From: Clavaria fumosa
Lineage: Eukaryota > Basidiomycota > Agaricomycetes > Agaricales > Clavariaceae
DNA length: 64,000 bases
Reading direction: 5' to 3'
NCBI GenBank assembly: GCA_951802425.1
Contig: OX637796.1
Span: 4,464,001-4,528,000, forward strand
Below the pieces are notes generated by a model. That model did no database searches. It saw only the letters and a program-made list of their open reading frames with translations, and was not told the DNA's origin. Positions 11,362 to 22,383 of this stretch are shown piece by piece (position 1 is the first letter of the stretch; every line of letters starts with the position of its first letter). The position numbers and the translations under genes are program-made.

Positions 11362-13402
11362 TCACCTGTCGACCTCCCTACGAACACAGTTGTACTTTTC
11401 ATAGACCAAGCGAGAACAAAATGACGTACCCAAACACGAGATCCTGTCGCTATTGATCAGCTAACGCCAGGATGAAATCGGGTAAAAGGAGGACCCACCA
11501 TAGTACCAATGATTGCAACCGCATCCGCAAGGAAGTGCTACGAGGGAAGATGATTAAGAGGTGAACCAAAGTGCAAAAGAATTGTCTTACATCTATATAG
11601 CAATTAATCCATATATTTATTAAGGATAGTAAAGGAGAACTCACTCCGCATCATGAAGTCGGCACCGGCGAGATGAGCGAAACCGGGTGCGCGAATTTTG
11701 CAACGATAGGGACGATTCGTTCCATCGCTGTGTATTGTTCCACTGAGATTCAGGACACGGTGATTCTCGCAATATCAACCATGACGTACGAAACGAGGTA
11801 AACACCCATTTCTCCCTTGGGGGCTTCAATAGCGCTATACGTCTCGCCCGGTGGAACAGAGTAACCTTCGCTGAAAATCTAAGACGCAGAGGTGTTTTTA
11901 AGCAATCCTTCGACAGGTAAAGGAAGGAGACATGCTTTGAAGTGATGAATAAGAGACTCCATACTCTCCTTCATGGAGGCACGGGGCGGTGGAACGAGCT
12001 TGTGATCGTCTATCTTGATGGCACCTGTAGGGATTTTATTCAAGCACTGGGTGTGATGTTTGTCATGGCTGCACTGACACGAGGAACACTAAATACCTGA
12101 CTTATAATCCGGAGACTCTCGCGGAATTCTTGGACGCGGCAGAGATAACGATCGTAGCAATCACCATTCAACCCGACGGGGACGTCGAATTCAACCTCGA
12201 CCAGACGCCAGTTAGCTCGAACAAGATGACGGAACGTAAACCATTTAACCTACTTCATCATATTTATCGTAAGGCGCAACCTTTCTCAAATCCCAAGGCA
12301 TCCCGCTACCCCTCAACATGACTCCGGTGAAACCGTAATCCAAAGCTTGTTTGACTGTGACTTTGCCAATGCCGACTGTTCTCTCTTTCCAGATACGGTT
12401 ACCGGTGACAACCTCCTCTATCTCGTCGACCCGGGAGCTGAACTGCGTAGCCCATTTGAATATATCTTCCAAAAGCCCATGTGGCAGATCAAAAGCAACG
12501 CCTCCAGGTCGGACGTATGCAGCGTGGAGGCGGGCGCCCGAGACGCGCTCGTAGAATTCCATGAGTTTCTCGCGCTCCTCAAATCCCCATAGGAAGGGCG
12601 TAAGAGCACCGACGTCCATGGCATGCGTTAAAACAGCCATAAGATCTGGTATGACGGGCTTAGCAACGTGCCGGACAACTGAGATGACCAGATGGTCTGC
12701 TCACGGCTCAAGATACGGGTAATCTCGCCGAAGAGCGTACGGATCCATTTCGCTCGTTCAGGTACTTCAATATTGAGCAGCTTTTCAACGGCCAGGCAAT
12801 AGCACAATTCGTTGGTCACTGCGTAGGGGTCAATTAGTGTTCCCCGGAAGTAAAAATCAAGTGGACGTGACGTACTCATGGAGACATAGTCGAGTCGGTC
12901 AAAATACGGCAACGCTTGGATGTAGGTTTTGTACTCTATGAGCTTTTCTGTCCCGCGGTGTAGAAGCCCTATATGCTGCGAGAAGTCAGTGAATGAAACG
13001 GAGATTAGCGAGCTCACAAACGGGATCTGCACGTATAATTTGTTCTCCGTTTAATTCAAGAATCATACGCAGAACGCCATGTGCAGCAGGGTGCTGTGGC
13101 CTATATTACGTTTAGAGCAGCAGCATTACATGGCGCCGAAATTGGGACGCACCCAAAATTTACTAGGTGTAACATAACGTGGATCAGGCAGATGGGGAGA
13201 GGAGCGTCTGCAGCGACTTGCCTGTAAAATGCCTCAATTTCGATTCAGAGCTGAGGTCATCAGCGGCGAATGTCGGGTCCGCTATAGGTGCCACATTTTG
13301 CGACACACTTTGCTGACGAAGCACAGGCACCAACGGTAAGCGCCTGTTGGCTAGGCGCGGGGAGATACGCGTCGCCCATGGGCGAAGTAGAATGGAAGCC
13401 AT
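11362..13402 (-). CDS. nuo49: Complex I 49-kDa subunit (NDUFS2 / nuo-49), 13 exons
   Basis: Nuclear-encoded core subunit of mitochondrial NADH:ubiquinone oxidoreductase, forming the quinone site. Exons (minus): 13222-13402, 13153-13162, 13022-13100, 12705-12975, 12254-12645, 12097-12195, 11936-12046, 11790-11878, 11645-11727, 11591-11592, 11499-11537, 11430-11443, 11362-11377, totalling 1386 nt or 461 aa. The N-terminus is Arg-rich, like a mitochondrial presequence. Diagnostic motifs: [46 protein letters not shown] and the terminal GEVDR. Two introns use GC donors (13221 GCAAGT, 11935 GCATGT). Exon 10 is only 2 nt, yet it is needed for frame and yields the expected [10 protein letters not shown]. 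The 10-nt exon 2 is also small. Confidence 0.93.
11591..11592 (-). other. Two-nucleotide microexon of the complex I 49-kDa gene
   Basis: Between intron 11593-11644 (52 nt, GTGAGT...TATAG) and intron 11538-11590 (53 nt, GTAAGA...CGTAG). Both flanking introns have normal length and good splice sites for this genome. The AT dinucleotide joins the A left by exon 9 to make AAT (Asn), restoring frame and giving R-N-H-F-L, the residues expected in this region of the family. Confidence 0.75.
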
Positions 13403-13717
13403 CTGTCGCGGGCGAATGAACAGCGCAAAGCACTGGCTGAGTTGTTAGCCGGATGCGGAAGTTTGTTCTCATCACTTAGCTGTGGCTGTGAACCACGTGA
13501 TGGCGCCTGTTTTTCAGCCAGCGCGTATTGGCTCTGGGCGGTGGACATGATGTTACACCGCTATCACCATTGCCACTCACCTCATGTCTCCCTCGCGTCC
13601 GTCGTTCGGATGGAGGCTCTGCTTCGAATTTTGTATGACTGCGTTGGCCGGCCTTGAGCGCCGTGTATTTAACCGCATCCCTCCTTGGTCGCCATCAACT
13701 TCTGCCCTATCGCTGCA
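13403..13717. promoter_or_regulatory. Divergent promoter between nuo49 and the Pro/Ser-rich gene
   Basis: A shared 315-bp intergenic region. It contains a CACGTG box at 13494-13499 (a bHLH-type site) and TATTTAA at 13666-13672, 46 bp upstream of the rightward ATG. The assignments are by motif only. Confidence 0.45.
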
Positions 13718-15412
13718 ATGTCAACTGAGCAGCCAGAAATTGGTCGCGACCCGGAGCCACATTTCTTTCTCGGGCAGCGAGATGACACTACACCTCCCGC
13801 AACACCTCTTACACCACGTCCACCTCGTTCCCAGAGGAGTAACCAGAGCTATCGTAGTGTTAGCAGAGTAACCATTCCGTCTTGGGTGAGCATGCAACCC
13901 CGACCGACATCCAGCGCTGCCCCCTCAGTCTCCGTACAACACGATACTTTCACGGAATCTCCCGTCAGTACTGCCAGACCAGCCCTCCCTGACATCGACA
14001 ATGGCACAGAGTATATGACGATCTATCCTGACGATGATTTCAATCCCCCTCCTCCTGATATAAGGCCTCCGGAGGCAGCCGGCCAGCCCAGCAAGAAGCG
14101 CCGGTTTGCGGGCGGATTTATCAGCCGATTGCGAAGTTTGCCGGTAGCGGTGCTAAGCTACGGCAAGAAAGAGCGTGCGCCTACTCGGAAGGATACTGTC
14201 GACACTGCTGGGAGTTTGCCAATGTACACGGAGACGGCTGAGCATGTTGTCGATGATGGTATCAATGCCAGGATTGGCACAGGGTTTGGCGTAGGGCCAG
14301 CTATCAGCATATCTGCGCCATCCGACGAGGCGTTTCACACGCGACCAACCGAGATTTCTTTAGCCGAGCCTGAGACTATTCCCGAAGAAGAGGACGAACC
14401 AGGCCCCGAATACCACTACATGCCCTCGATTCATACGCATCGCGAAAGCATGCCACCTGTGCAACCCGCGCTTGACGTACGTCCTGTGTCCAACCAGATA
14501 CAAGCGAGCGCATCAGTCCATTCTCGACATGAACCAGATGGTGACACTACCATCATGCACCACGAAATCCGCCCTTCCATGGTTGCTGATTTGTCTCCCA
14601 AGACGATCAACCCATCGCCGGCTTCGGACTATGATAAAATGGAATTACCTTCCGAGCTTTCCTTTATCAATTTCCTCTTCGGCGTCGCGCGCCTTTTCCG
14701 AGACATCTACGATCTCCCGTGGATTTCCAATTCACGCGTAGTGGAAGACTATGTTCCAAGAGCAGTGAGGGCGCGAAAAAGCCGCCCTCATTCGACGAGG
14801 CTCAAGCCGCATTGGTACTCCGCATCACAGTCGACTCTGGATCTACTCGCCGAGCCAAAGCCACGCAAACGTGACTCCTCTTCCCCTGCTTCGCCGTCGC
14901 CCCGCGGCCACGTTCGTACCAATCGCTACGACCACGGTCATCATCGTATTCATGGGCGTCACCGAGCGACACCTCACTGCTTCACTCCTGCGCGCCCACG
15001 CCCCAGGAGGCAGAGCACCGGAACGACACAGCATTCTTCACAATCGCGGCCATCCTCAGGCGCGCAGTCGGCTTCCCCGAGGTCCTCACACTCGCGGCAG
15101 TCGCGCTCTCCCACGTACCAACGTTATCCCGGCGGTTACGCACCCAGCTTCGCATACAACGCCCCCCCGCAGCCACAACCGATGTACGTTCCTTCTGGCA
15201 CTGTGCCAGTCACCGGGGCCCCTCTGCCTGGGTGGACGTGGGCGGGAACGGCGACCCAACAGGCGGCGGCGATGCCCGTTTTCCTTCTTGCCGCTTCGCC
15301 TACGGGTACATTCGCGGGCCTGCCGATTCAGCAGCAACAGCCTGCGAACAACCCGAACCCACCGCCCGCGCAGAGCTCTGTTACGTCCCCGCCGTCTGCC
15401 GCCGGGCAGTGA
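13718..15412 (+). CDS. Pro/Ser-rich protein of unknown function
   Basis: An intronless 564-aa protein that I do not recognise functionally. The ATG at 13718 is the first in frame and follows a TATTTAA box by 46 bp. Mostly low complexity: Pro/Ser/Thr-rich N-terminus, then a short basic patch with KKRRFAGGFISRLRSLP (about residues 128-144) that looks like a nuclear or membrane-proximal basic helix. An acidic stretch (EEEDEP) follows, then a hydrophobic segment FINFLFGVARLFRDIY that could be a single structured helix, an Arg/His/Ser-rich region, and a Pro/Gln/Ala-rich tail. Composition suggests a largely disordered scaffold or regulator. Codon choice and lack of stops over 1.7 kb support a real gene. 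Confidence 0.75.
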   Translation: MSTEQPEIGRDPEPHFFLGQRDDTTPPATPLTPRPPRSQRSNQSYRSVSRVTIPSWVSMQPRPTSSAAPSVSVQHDTFTESPVSTARPALPDIDNGTEYMTIYPDDDFNPPPPDIRPPEAAGQPSKKRRFAGGFISRLRSLPVAVLSYGKKERAPTRKDTVDTAGSLPMYTETAEHVVDDGINARIGTGFGVGPAISISAPSDEAFHTRPTEISLAEPETIPEEEDEPGPEYHYMPSIHTHRESMPPVQPALDVRPVSNQIQASASVHSRHEPDGDTTIMHHEIRPSMVADLSPKTINPSPASDYDKMELPSELSFINFLFGVARLFRDIYDLPWISNSRVVEDYVPRAVRARKSRPHSTRLKPHWYSASQSTLDLLAEPKPRKRDSSSPASPSPRGHVRTNRYDHGHHRIHGRHRATPHCFTPARPRPRRQSTGTTQHSSQSRPSSGAQSASPRSSHSRQSRSPTYQRYPGGYAPSFAYNAPPQPQPMYVPSGTVPVTGAPLPGWTWAGTATQQAAAMPVFLLAASPTGTFAGLPIQQQQPANNPNPPPAQSSVTSPPSAAGQ

Positions 15413-16348
15413 AACATGCAAGCGTACGGATTTGTTTTCGTGAGGAGTTGGTTCCTTGGGGTAGTATACGATGATTGACAACCACTTCCGCTCAAAGCAC
15501 ATCTCTGTATATATTATCGGATATGATACGAACGTGCAACATCCTTCGTTTTCAATTTACGCCTGGGCTGGTCTTCGGAATCGATGGTCTTCAGAATGTT
15601 TCTATGCACTTTCATCCTGTCAAGCCGATTGCATCAGGCTTGGGGGGCATATTCTTCTCGTACCCAACGTGCGAGGACACCACCTACCGGCCGATATCCC
15701 AAACATGAGATAAGGACAAGACAGTACCCCTCGCGTTCCGGGCAGCCTTTGTTAAATCGGGGGCCCACGTCGGTCTTGCCATTGGCCACTCCTCCGAATG
15801 GGTGACTTGCGTTGAGCTCCTCATGGGGTTCGATGATCCCCGCTGGACTCTGGGCGCATTCTCATGGAAAATCCTTTCTGATTCGCCGCACGATTTCCCG
15901 TACATGAGGTACTGACAAAGTCCCATGATCGATGGGTCTGGCGTGATCAAAGACCTTCTACGCCACTTTTCGGGTTCAATCTGTCGCTTCCGAACGAAAT
16001 TCAACGAACCGGGATACACCCTCTTGAGAAAAATAAATTGTGTACAAGGGCCTGCAAGAAGCCCTGAAAAGCAGACATTTTGGGAGGCGGGGATACTGCG
16101 GCGAAGCGAGCCGACTGAATGGGATCTCGACACTTGTCAACGCTAAGCGGCTAAGTACCCAATGCGCCACACGACAGACTCGTCTCCTTGTTCGCTCAAT
16201 ACAGAATCGTAGCACTACCGTAATTCATGATAATCAAACGGGCGCAGATACGGTGGCGCCGCTTGGGTGATTTGGATTTGGATTAACCGTTTACATTCTA
16301 TTGCCTTGCGGTTGGCCCTGAGCACGCGCCACTTGGCACTTATCTGCC
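15413..16348. other. Intergenic region, possible coding remnant
   Basis: No gene I can support. Open fr frames occur on both strands around 15700-16130. The plus-strand segment 15714-15914 reads as a plausible globular peptide ending at a GT splice-like site, but I found no matching exons on either side. Confidence 0.4.
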
Positions 16349-17529
16349 ATGTCGTCCTTCGTGAAAGCTGTCACTAGATTGATGGAACGGGTTGCGCCGC
16401 TCAGACTGGCTGAACAGTGGGATAATGTGAGCGTTTGATTCCGGCGAATGGCTCTCTAACTGGATGTCTCCGTTGCCCACAGGTGGGACTACTGCTGGGT
16501 ACGCGCGTCGCACTTCACGCGTAATGGTAATTCCAATATTCTTAGAATCCCCGGTCCCGCACCTCAGCGCTAGGCGTGTCCTCCTTACCATTGAGTGACC
16601 ACGGTTTATATACCTGCCTGCCCCTGATGAGTCCTGACAACCGAATAGCTTGACCCCGGCCGTTGTATCAGAAGCGTTATCAAGCCCGAAGCCCACCTCA
16701 ATAATCATAGCCTACCATCCACCTATTTTCAAACCTCTCAGCTCCATGACTCTAGAAAATCCGCTCCAAGCCTCCCTCTTGAAGTGTGCGGCACATGGTG
16801 TGTCTGTGTATAGCCCACATACAGCTCTGGATAGTGTGTGCAATGGCGTGAATGATTGGCTTGCGCGCGGATTGCTACTCACCCACACCAGCGCCACCCC
16901 GGGCCCCGTGGGCCACGTCATTCCGTTTGGTAACATTGTTCGAGATGCGGACGGAAAGGTGCAGGGCGCGACAGCAAGACGCGTGACGTTCGAAACCCCA
17001 TTAACCATGGATGAACTAGTGTCGAGAATCAAGGAGCATCTCAGAATATCTCTAGGTGGGCATATGTTGTTGAGTCCGTTCGAACAACTGATTTGACAAC
17101 TGCGAAGTCCAAGTTGCATACGGCAACTATCGAACCGTTCAAACTGTGGCCTTATGCGCCGGGTCCGGGGCGTCTGTGTTGCGCGGTACCGATGCAGATG
17201 TCTATTGGACTGGCGAGATGTCGCACGTATGAGCTAGCCACCTACCCATCATATTGTCCATGACACCATGTTGATAGCACGATGTCCTGGCATCCATCGC
17301 GTCAGGGAAGAACGTGATCCTTTGTGAGACTCGTTTTTGCGCCTCTTTGCGTTTTTAACCTCTGCCCGCAGGTGGCCATACCAATACGGAGCGTGGTTAC
17401 CTGCCTTTGCTCGCGCTTGGCATGCAGAACCTCGCTCCTACCATGGAAGATCTAGAAGATAGGGAAATATTGGAGGGTATGGAGGTCGTCGTCAGCCAGG
17501 GAGACAGGAGTCCATTGACCTTCGTTTGA
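16349..17529 (+). CDS. NIF3: NIF3-like protein, 7 exons
   Basis: A member of the conserved NIF3/YbgI/DUF34 dinuclear-metal family (GTP cyclohydrolase 1 type 2-like fold; exact role unsettled). Exons: 16349-16426, 16483-16498, 16546-16594, 16649-17055, 17114-17226, 17278-17323, 17372-17529, totalling 867 nt or 288 aa. Motifs: AEQWDNVGLLL at the N-terminus, LLTIDLTPAV, YHPPIFKPL (metal His), YSPHTALDS (metal His/Asp), CAGSGASVL, DVYWTGEMSHHDVL and GHTNTERGYLP at the C-terminus, all expected of the family and in order. All six introns are GT-AG. Exon 2 is only 16 nt. It stands apart from its neighbours, with about 936 bp of non-coding DNA upstream. Confidence 0.92.
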
Positions 17530-17743
17530 TGTATCTGCTCCAAATTCCTATCAAGGTAGAAGACCGTTGGCCTCGTATTGCAAGCATGAATATTGGAACG
17601 CATTCTCCTTCATGCCGTCATGCCGCCTCTCTCTTCACAGACGTCCAGCACGTGTGTGATGCCTCGACCAAAGGCTGTGAAAATAGATACATGACATCAC
17701 GCGCCGCTCTTCGACGTCGAGCTTGAGCATGATGGACGCGACG

Positions 17744-17999
17744 TTATTCCCTGGCAGCACGGATGACACGGAATTCTCGATCAGATTCTATAATGCCAAC
17801 TGACACATTGAGACCTCTCTGGCGACAGGCTTCGCGATCAAACCAGAAGCCGCGCACGAGACCGACGCCACATGCAGTAAACAAGTGGTCAGTACGTGAT
17901 GAATGACCCCATTTGGTAGCTTCGTAGTGTGTCCAGTCAATTGCTCGGTGTCCGTGGATCACACCAGAGCAGCCGCCGAGAATGAGTGAACCAGAAACA
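17744..17999 (-). CDS. Small conserved-looking protein, 5' end unresolved
   Basis: An open frame ending at 17744 whose C-terminal part reads FTACGVGLVRGFWFDREACRQRG (cited only in part as motif), preceded by a glycine-rich hydrophobic stretch (LILGGCSGVI) that could be a membrane segment. No ATG lies in frame upstream before a stop, so the first exon must be separate or the start lies at the internal Met at 17962. The Gly-rich membrane-like segment with an Arg/Lys tail resembles small mitochondrial inner-membrane proteins, but I cannot name a family. It is convergent with NIF3 and divergent from the TPX2-like gene. Confidence 0.35.
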
Positions 18000-18281
18000 T
18001 CTACGTTGTCGTTGTCGTCAAGTCACCGCGCCATACAAGTCACGGAGCAGAGCAATTCCACAAAAAATTACAAATTCACTGCGCAGGCCCGCACGTGATG
18101 TTGGTGATGCGACGCGACTGACTCGTCACGTGCTCCCTGGACTCTCAGTGTTCAACGTTCAACCTCGACTGTCAGTCAAGCACGAGCTAAGGGTCCAATT
18201 TCTGCCAAAGGCATAGCGAACGTTTCACTGTGAGTAGCTGTCGCATCATATCGTGTCTTTCCTCACGGTTCCATAGAAAAC
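18000..18281. promoter_or_regulatory. Promoter region upstream of the TPX2-like gene with two CACGTG boxes
   Basis: CACGTG occurs at 18092-18097 and 18127-18132, 150-190 bp upstream of the ATG at 18282. These are E-box or centromere-binding-factor-like sites by motif only. Confidence 0.4.
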
Positions 18282-20341
18282 ATGCCGCAGCAGTTGTCTG
18301 AGCAGGATTCACTTCACCTCATGGAGCTCAGCCTCCGACACCTTCCGGATCTCTCAGAGGCTTCGTTTCAAATTCCAGTAACAGGGGGCTCAGAAGATCT
18401 CCTCGCGGACAATAGTGGAGACTTTCTTAAAGGGATGAATTGCAGTTTTATGGCCTCGCCACAAGCGCTTGGTCCCATTGTCGACAAGAAATTTACCCCT
18501 TCGCGACTGACTCGACAGTACGAGCCCTTTGCTTTGGGCGAACTCACTCCGAAGCCCAAGCACAACTTCGAGCCTCCGGCATCATCGTCGCCGCCCGAGG
18601 TGGAGAGCCAGGGCAAAGCAGGCCCAGCTAAGCAAATGATTCAACCCGCAGTAAAGGCATTACGACAGAAGTTGGGGGAAACACTGCACGGTATATCCAA
18701 TCAAGCAGTCGAATCAGAGCGTCCTCAAGTCGTTGTCGAGACCCCACGCGAGAAGCTGAGGAAGCGAAAGGCGGAAGTCAAAAGAACTACAAGAGAAGAA
18801 ACGGCCAGCGTTGTTCCTGGGTCATCGGGGATCGGAAATCCCAAAATTTCACAACCAGAAGTTGTGCCCCCCAACGCCGCAGCGGCCCCATCTTCGAAGA
18901 CTGCGACCCAACCAGTGAGTCTGGCTGTCTTGGAGAGCTCCCTTGGCTGATCCCCTATGCCTAATCCTCTCAGGGGGATGAAGGAGAGTCTGCGGGCAAG
19001 AGGACCATAGCAGAAATACCGGAGTCAAAGTCCATTATTGTTGCACCAGCAGCGCCCAGGTTGAGGCAACCTGGCAGAAAGCTGACGCCGTCATCCACTC
19101 AGTTTGGACCTTCTGGCCAAGCGGGGAACGAGAGGAATGTCGACAATCCCGCTGGAGCGGCTGTGGAGCGACTCTTGATGTATGGGCAGGCATTGATGAA
19201 ATCTACGGAGTGTGTTTGTCCCACGTCAACCACATCACATAGAAGATTCTGACATAGATAAAAATCAGCCCATTTGCACTCGGCATTGACCCTCGCGATA
19301 ATAGAGAGCCGCATCATCAGATCCCTGACCGCGATTCTTATCCGCCGGCATGCCAGAGCAATGCGCCATCGCCTACGGTACCTAGCGCCAACGAAGCTCT
19401 CACACTGTCCCAACTGTCACCAGCTAAAATCGGATCTGTTAAGCCGTCTTCGACAATTGGATCTCTTCCTCCACCACCTCCAGTGACACGGTCGATGAAA
19501 CGCGCAGCGCCCACCGAGTGCGTAGCAACACAGAGCAAGAAGGGAAAGGCAGACACACACACGTCCTCTCAATCAGGGAAGATTACCGTCGCCAAGCAGC
19601 CGCGGTCCAAGAGGCCGAACTTTGCGTCACGCTCCAGGGTCGTCGGCGTGCGAAAGCCGAGACGACATGGACATACATCGCCATCATTTGAAGATGCCAA
19701 TTTGGGCGGCTCGAGCGCTGGCGCCAGTTGTTCCAAGGGAGAACAAGATCCGCACACACGATCTCTGAACCAGAACACCGGTCTTCCAGCCGAAGCCATC
19801 AAGTCCAAAATTACTGTTAACTCCGTGAGTGTTATCGTCAACTCGAAGCCGCTTCTGATCTTCTTGATGTTGTCAAATCGTCTTTTTCTAGGTTCCGACC
19901 CTGAACTTGACAAAACCGGTCGAGTTCAAGTTTCGGTTAGACTCGCGGTTGGCTGTGCGCCATGATGGACACGCAAATTTAGTCTCCGAGGGTCCAGTCT
20001 CCAATGGGTCCGTGCGTCAGGTGCCTGATTTCAATGTACGGCATGCGAATGCGGCGTCGCAGTCGGCATCCCGAAAGGAGAATATACCCGTCGTTCCTGT
20101 CCAACGGACATTCTATACCGAAGTCAGGGCGAAGGAGCGAGAGAAATTTGATCAAATGATACGAGCGAAGGAAGCGATCGTTGAGCAACAAAAGATGGAG
20201 CGTAGAATTCAAGAGGAACTCGAAGAACAAAAGGCAATTAAGGAATTGAGGAAGAAGGCAATCCCCAAGGCGCACGAGGTTCCAAGCTGGTATGCCAACG
20301 CGCCAAGAAGGATGCTGTCACGTTCTGACAAGCACACGTGA
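18282..20341 (+). CDS. TPX2 C-terminal-domain protein (microtubule-associated)
   Basis: Exons 18282-18914, 18974-19213, 19258-19824 and 19892-20341 give 1890 nt or 629 aa; all three introns are GT-AG. Most of the protein is disordered, basic and Ser/Pro-rich. The C-terminus (about residues 540-615) matches the TPX2/WVD2-like module: FYTEVRAKEREKFDQ, a long charged helix (QQKMERRIQEELEEQK), then LRKKAIPKAHEVPSWY, equivalent to the KA.PVP..Y signature. Proteins with this module bind microtubules in spindle assembly. Basic patches such as KRRPNF-like KRPNFASRSR would fit nuclear import or microtubule contact. I infer a mitotic spindle factor; the N-terminal Aurora-binding part of TPX2 cannot be confirmed. 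Confidence 0.7.
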
Positions 20342-21199
20342 ACTGCGGATTTCGTAACACCAATTTGAATGTGCTTGAGGTACGAGCGTTTCCGCCTTCC
20401 ATCATCCATGTAAATGAGTTAGGGATATCTGCTTAGCAGACTATGTTGACGAAAACGGGAGCCCGAAGCCGCGGTGGACTCGGATTTGTATCCCTATTCT
20501 AGCTCGCCAGATAATTTATTCCGATGACTCCGTCCCAAGCGCTGATGTCTGTAACAATGATGAGCGCATCGACTTCGAAAGTTGTGTGAGGATTATTGTC
20601 GAATATGGCTTAGTCTTTCGTGCCACGTTTGTTCAGCGCATCAAGCGAACCATCAAACGTACGCCGATGTCATTTGTGCGGCGTCCAGGTTTAGTAAGCC
20701 TGAACCCTACCAGTCTGTGGCTTGCAAAAAGTGGTTGGTCAACGTCAAGTGCCTGACGACGATCTAACGCTGTTGTTGCCTTTGCAAGGCCATTCGTGAT
20801 CCTGTTTCATGAACTAGCGCCAAGGCAATTCACGCAGAAGGATGGATTGGGAAACCAAAGCCAAAGGGACAAGCCAGACATTTTGCTTCCGTTTCCGTTA
20901 CTAGTGGAGCGCTTTGTGTGGAGTCCACGTGACAGGGCGTCAAATGCCATTTGTGGACTTGCGATCGATCACGTTGCTGAATTTTTATTTTTCATTTTTT
21001 CCACTCTCTGCACAGTTCTTTGGGTTCTGATATGCAACCTCAGGCTCAAAATGGTTCGAAATCGCATTGGATTTGAGCGGCACAACATATCAACCTTTGC
21101 GGATCCTGACGCCACTTACCCACACATACGCGAGAGCTCGGTCGTCGGGGCGATCTTTCCACCTGGGGAATCGGCGCTGCGGAAGTGGACGCAAAACGG
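20342..21199. other. Intergenic region
   Basis: An open frame at 20796-21296 (plus) exists, but it overlaps a TATA box and a CT-rich leader belonging to the gene at 21316, so it is probably not a gene. Nothing else is supported. Confidence 0.5.
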
Positions 21200-21207
21200 T
21201 ATAAAAG
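21200..21207 (+). promoter_or_regulatory. TATA box
   Basis: TATAAAAG lies 109 bp upstream of the ATG at 21316, followed by pyrimidine-rich sequence (21225-21275), the usual fungal core-promoter arrangement. Confidence 0.6.
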
Positions 21208-21315
21208 CAAGCCAACCATGCGCACCTTTTCCTCGCCCACCCAATCTTTTATATTGCACCCCACATCCCGACCCCAGCGCATTTCATCTCAAATAGCACG
21301 GAGCGTACCACCCTC

Positions 21316-21492
21316 ATGGCCCCTACCTTGTCACGCGCAACGGCGTCATACACCTCTAAAACTCACACACCACCTGTCTGTTACGACTATGTGGAGAGCC
21401 ATAATCACAGCCTGAGTCCTGGGCCGACATGTTGTCATTGCCACGAGAAGGGTGGGCATAAAGCCGACTGCCCGTTTGCGGTGACCAAATGA
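21316..21492 (+). CDS. Small Cys/His-rich protein
   Basis: A 58-aa open frame starting at the first ATG after a strong TATA box and CT-rich leader. The second half contains CCHCHEKGGHKADC (about residues 39-52), a cluster resembling a zinc knuckle but with spacing C-x2-C-x5-H-x3-C, not the retroviral CCHC spacing. I do not recognise the protein. Alternatively GTGACC at 21481 is a splice donor and the protein continues in an exon after 21559, which would alter the C-terminus. Function unknown; a small metal-binding or nucleic-acid-binding protein is possible. Confidence 0.45.
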   Translation: MAPTLSRATASYTSKTHTPPVCYDYVESHNHSLSPGPTCCHCHEKGGHKADCPFAVTK

Positions 21493-22383
21493 CTGTGGAG
21501 TGAGTTCGTCTTGTTTACCCTCGCGAACTTTGCAACTTTGACACGCTTGTCGATATAGCATTTTCCTTGTGAAGTGCTCCTCCACTTTCAGCTTGCTATT
21601 TGCCATGCGACACCTGTCCGAAACAGTGTAAGCGAAGCGGACCATCGCCTCGATAGAGATTGTGGCGAGATTGTGGCGGTCACGGATTATTTGTTCACCG
21701 TGTGCTGTCGATGTGTAGTGGAGCTTTTATCTGGTGGACTCAGAGATCTTGCAGGTTGTGGTATGCAGAATTGTACTGTACAATGAATTGAATTTATTTA
21801 GTGCAGTTGAGACGGCTATAATATGAATGGTTCCAGTGCCTAGGTGCAAGTCAAAGCCAATCAAGCGTATCCTTCGAACGTCGTCAATCTCGGCCCCGGC
21901 TGTGGTTCCAGAAGTCCGGTACCATGGTGCGGCGGGTGGAGAATTGCAAATTGCACAACGTGGGACAATGAGAAATGGACAGAAATAGAGATATTAAATT
22001 AGTATTTCTGGAAATGCTGCATGCGACGTGATCTACGTCCCGCAGCAGAAAGTCATAGATCTAGGCAGGGACAAGGACATGTCCCTGCTTTAACCTCGTG
22101 TTGTGGTGCACGAATGTCTTTTTTTCACACGGCTGCTAATAGTATGTTCACGGGATCTTTGACAGACATTGCGATCATCAAAAGTTGTTTACAATCACCG
22201 CACGCGTCCCATACCTTATTCGCGGCAGGGTTGCGGCTCTCAACTCACTCTAAACAGCTCGACATCGCTGCCCGGAGAACATATCCTAGTTGACCCTGAA
22301 TAGCCTCCACAAGAACGCCACAACTTTATAGATAATCAGCTTTTGCTTTGGCGTGTCCGTTACGGCGCGATTTCAACCATCTA
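21493..22383. other. Intergenic region
   Basis: No supported gene. Short open frames at 21574-21786 and 22021-22293 lack start context, splice partners or family motifs. Confidence 0.5.

Noticed and set aside
15684..16133. 149-aa open frame on the minus strand after the Pro/Ser-rich gene
   Set aside because: No motif, no start context, and an equally open segment on the opposite strand.
20796..21296. 166-aa open frame on the plus strand
   Set aside because: It runs through a TATA box and CT-rich leader of the next gene and has no recognisable domain.
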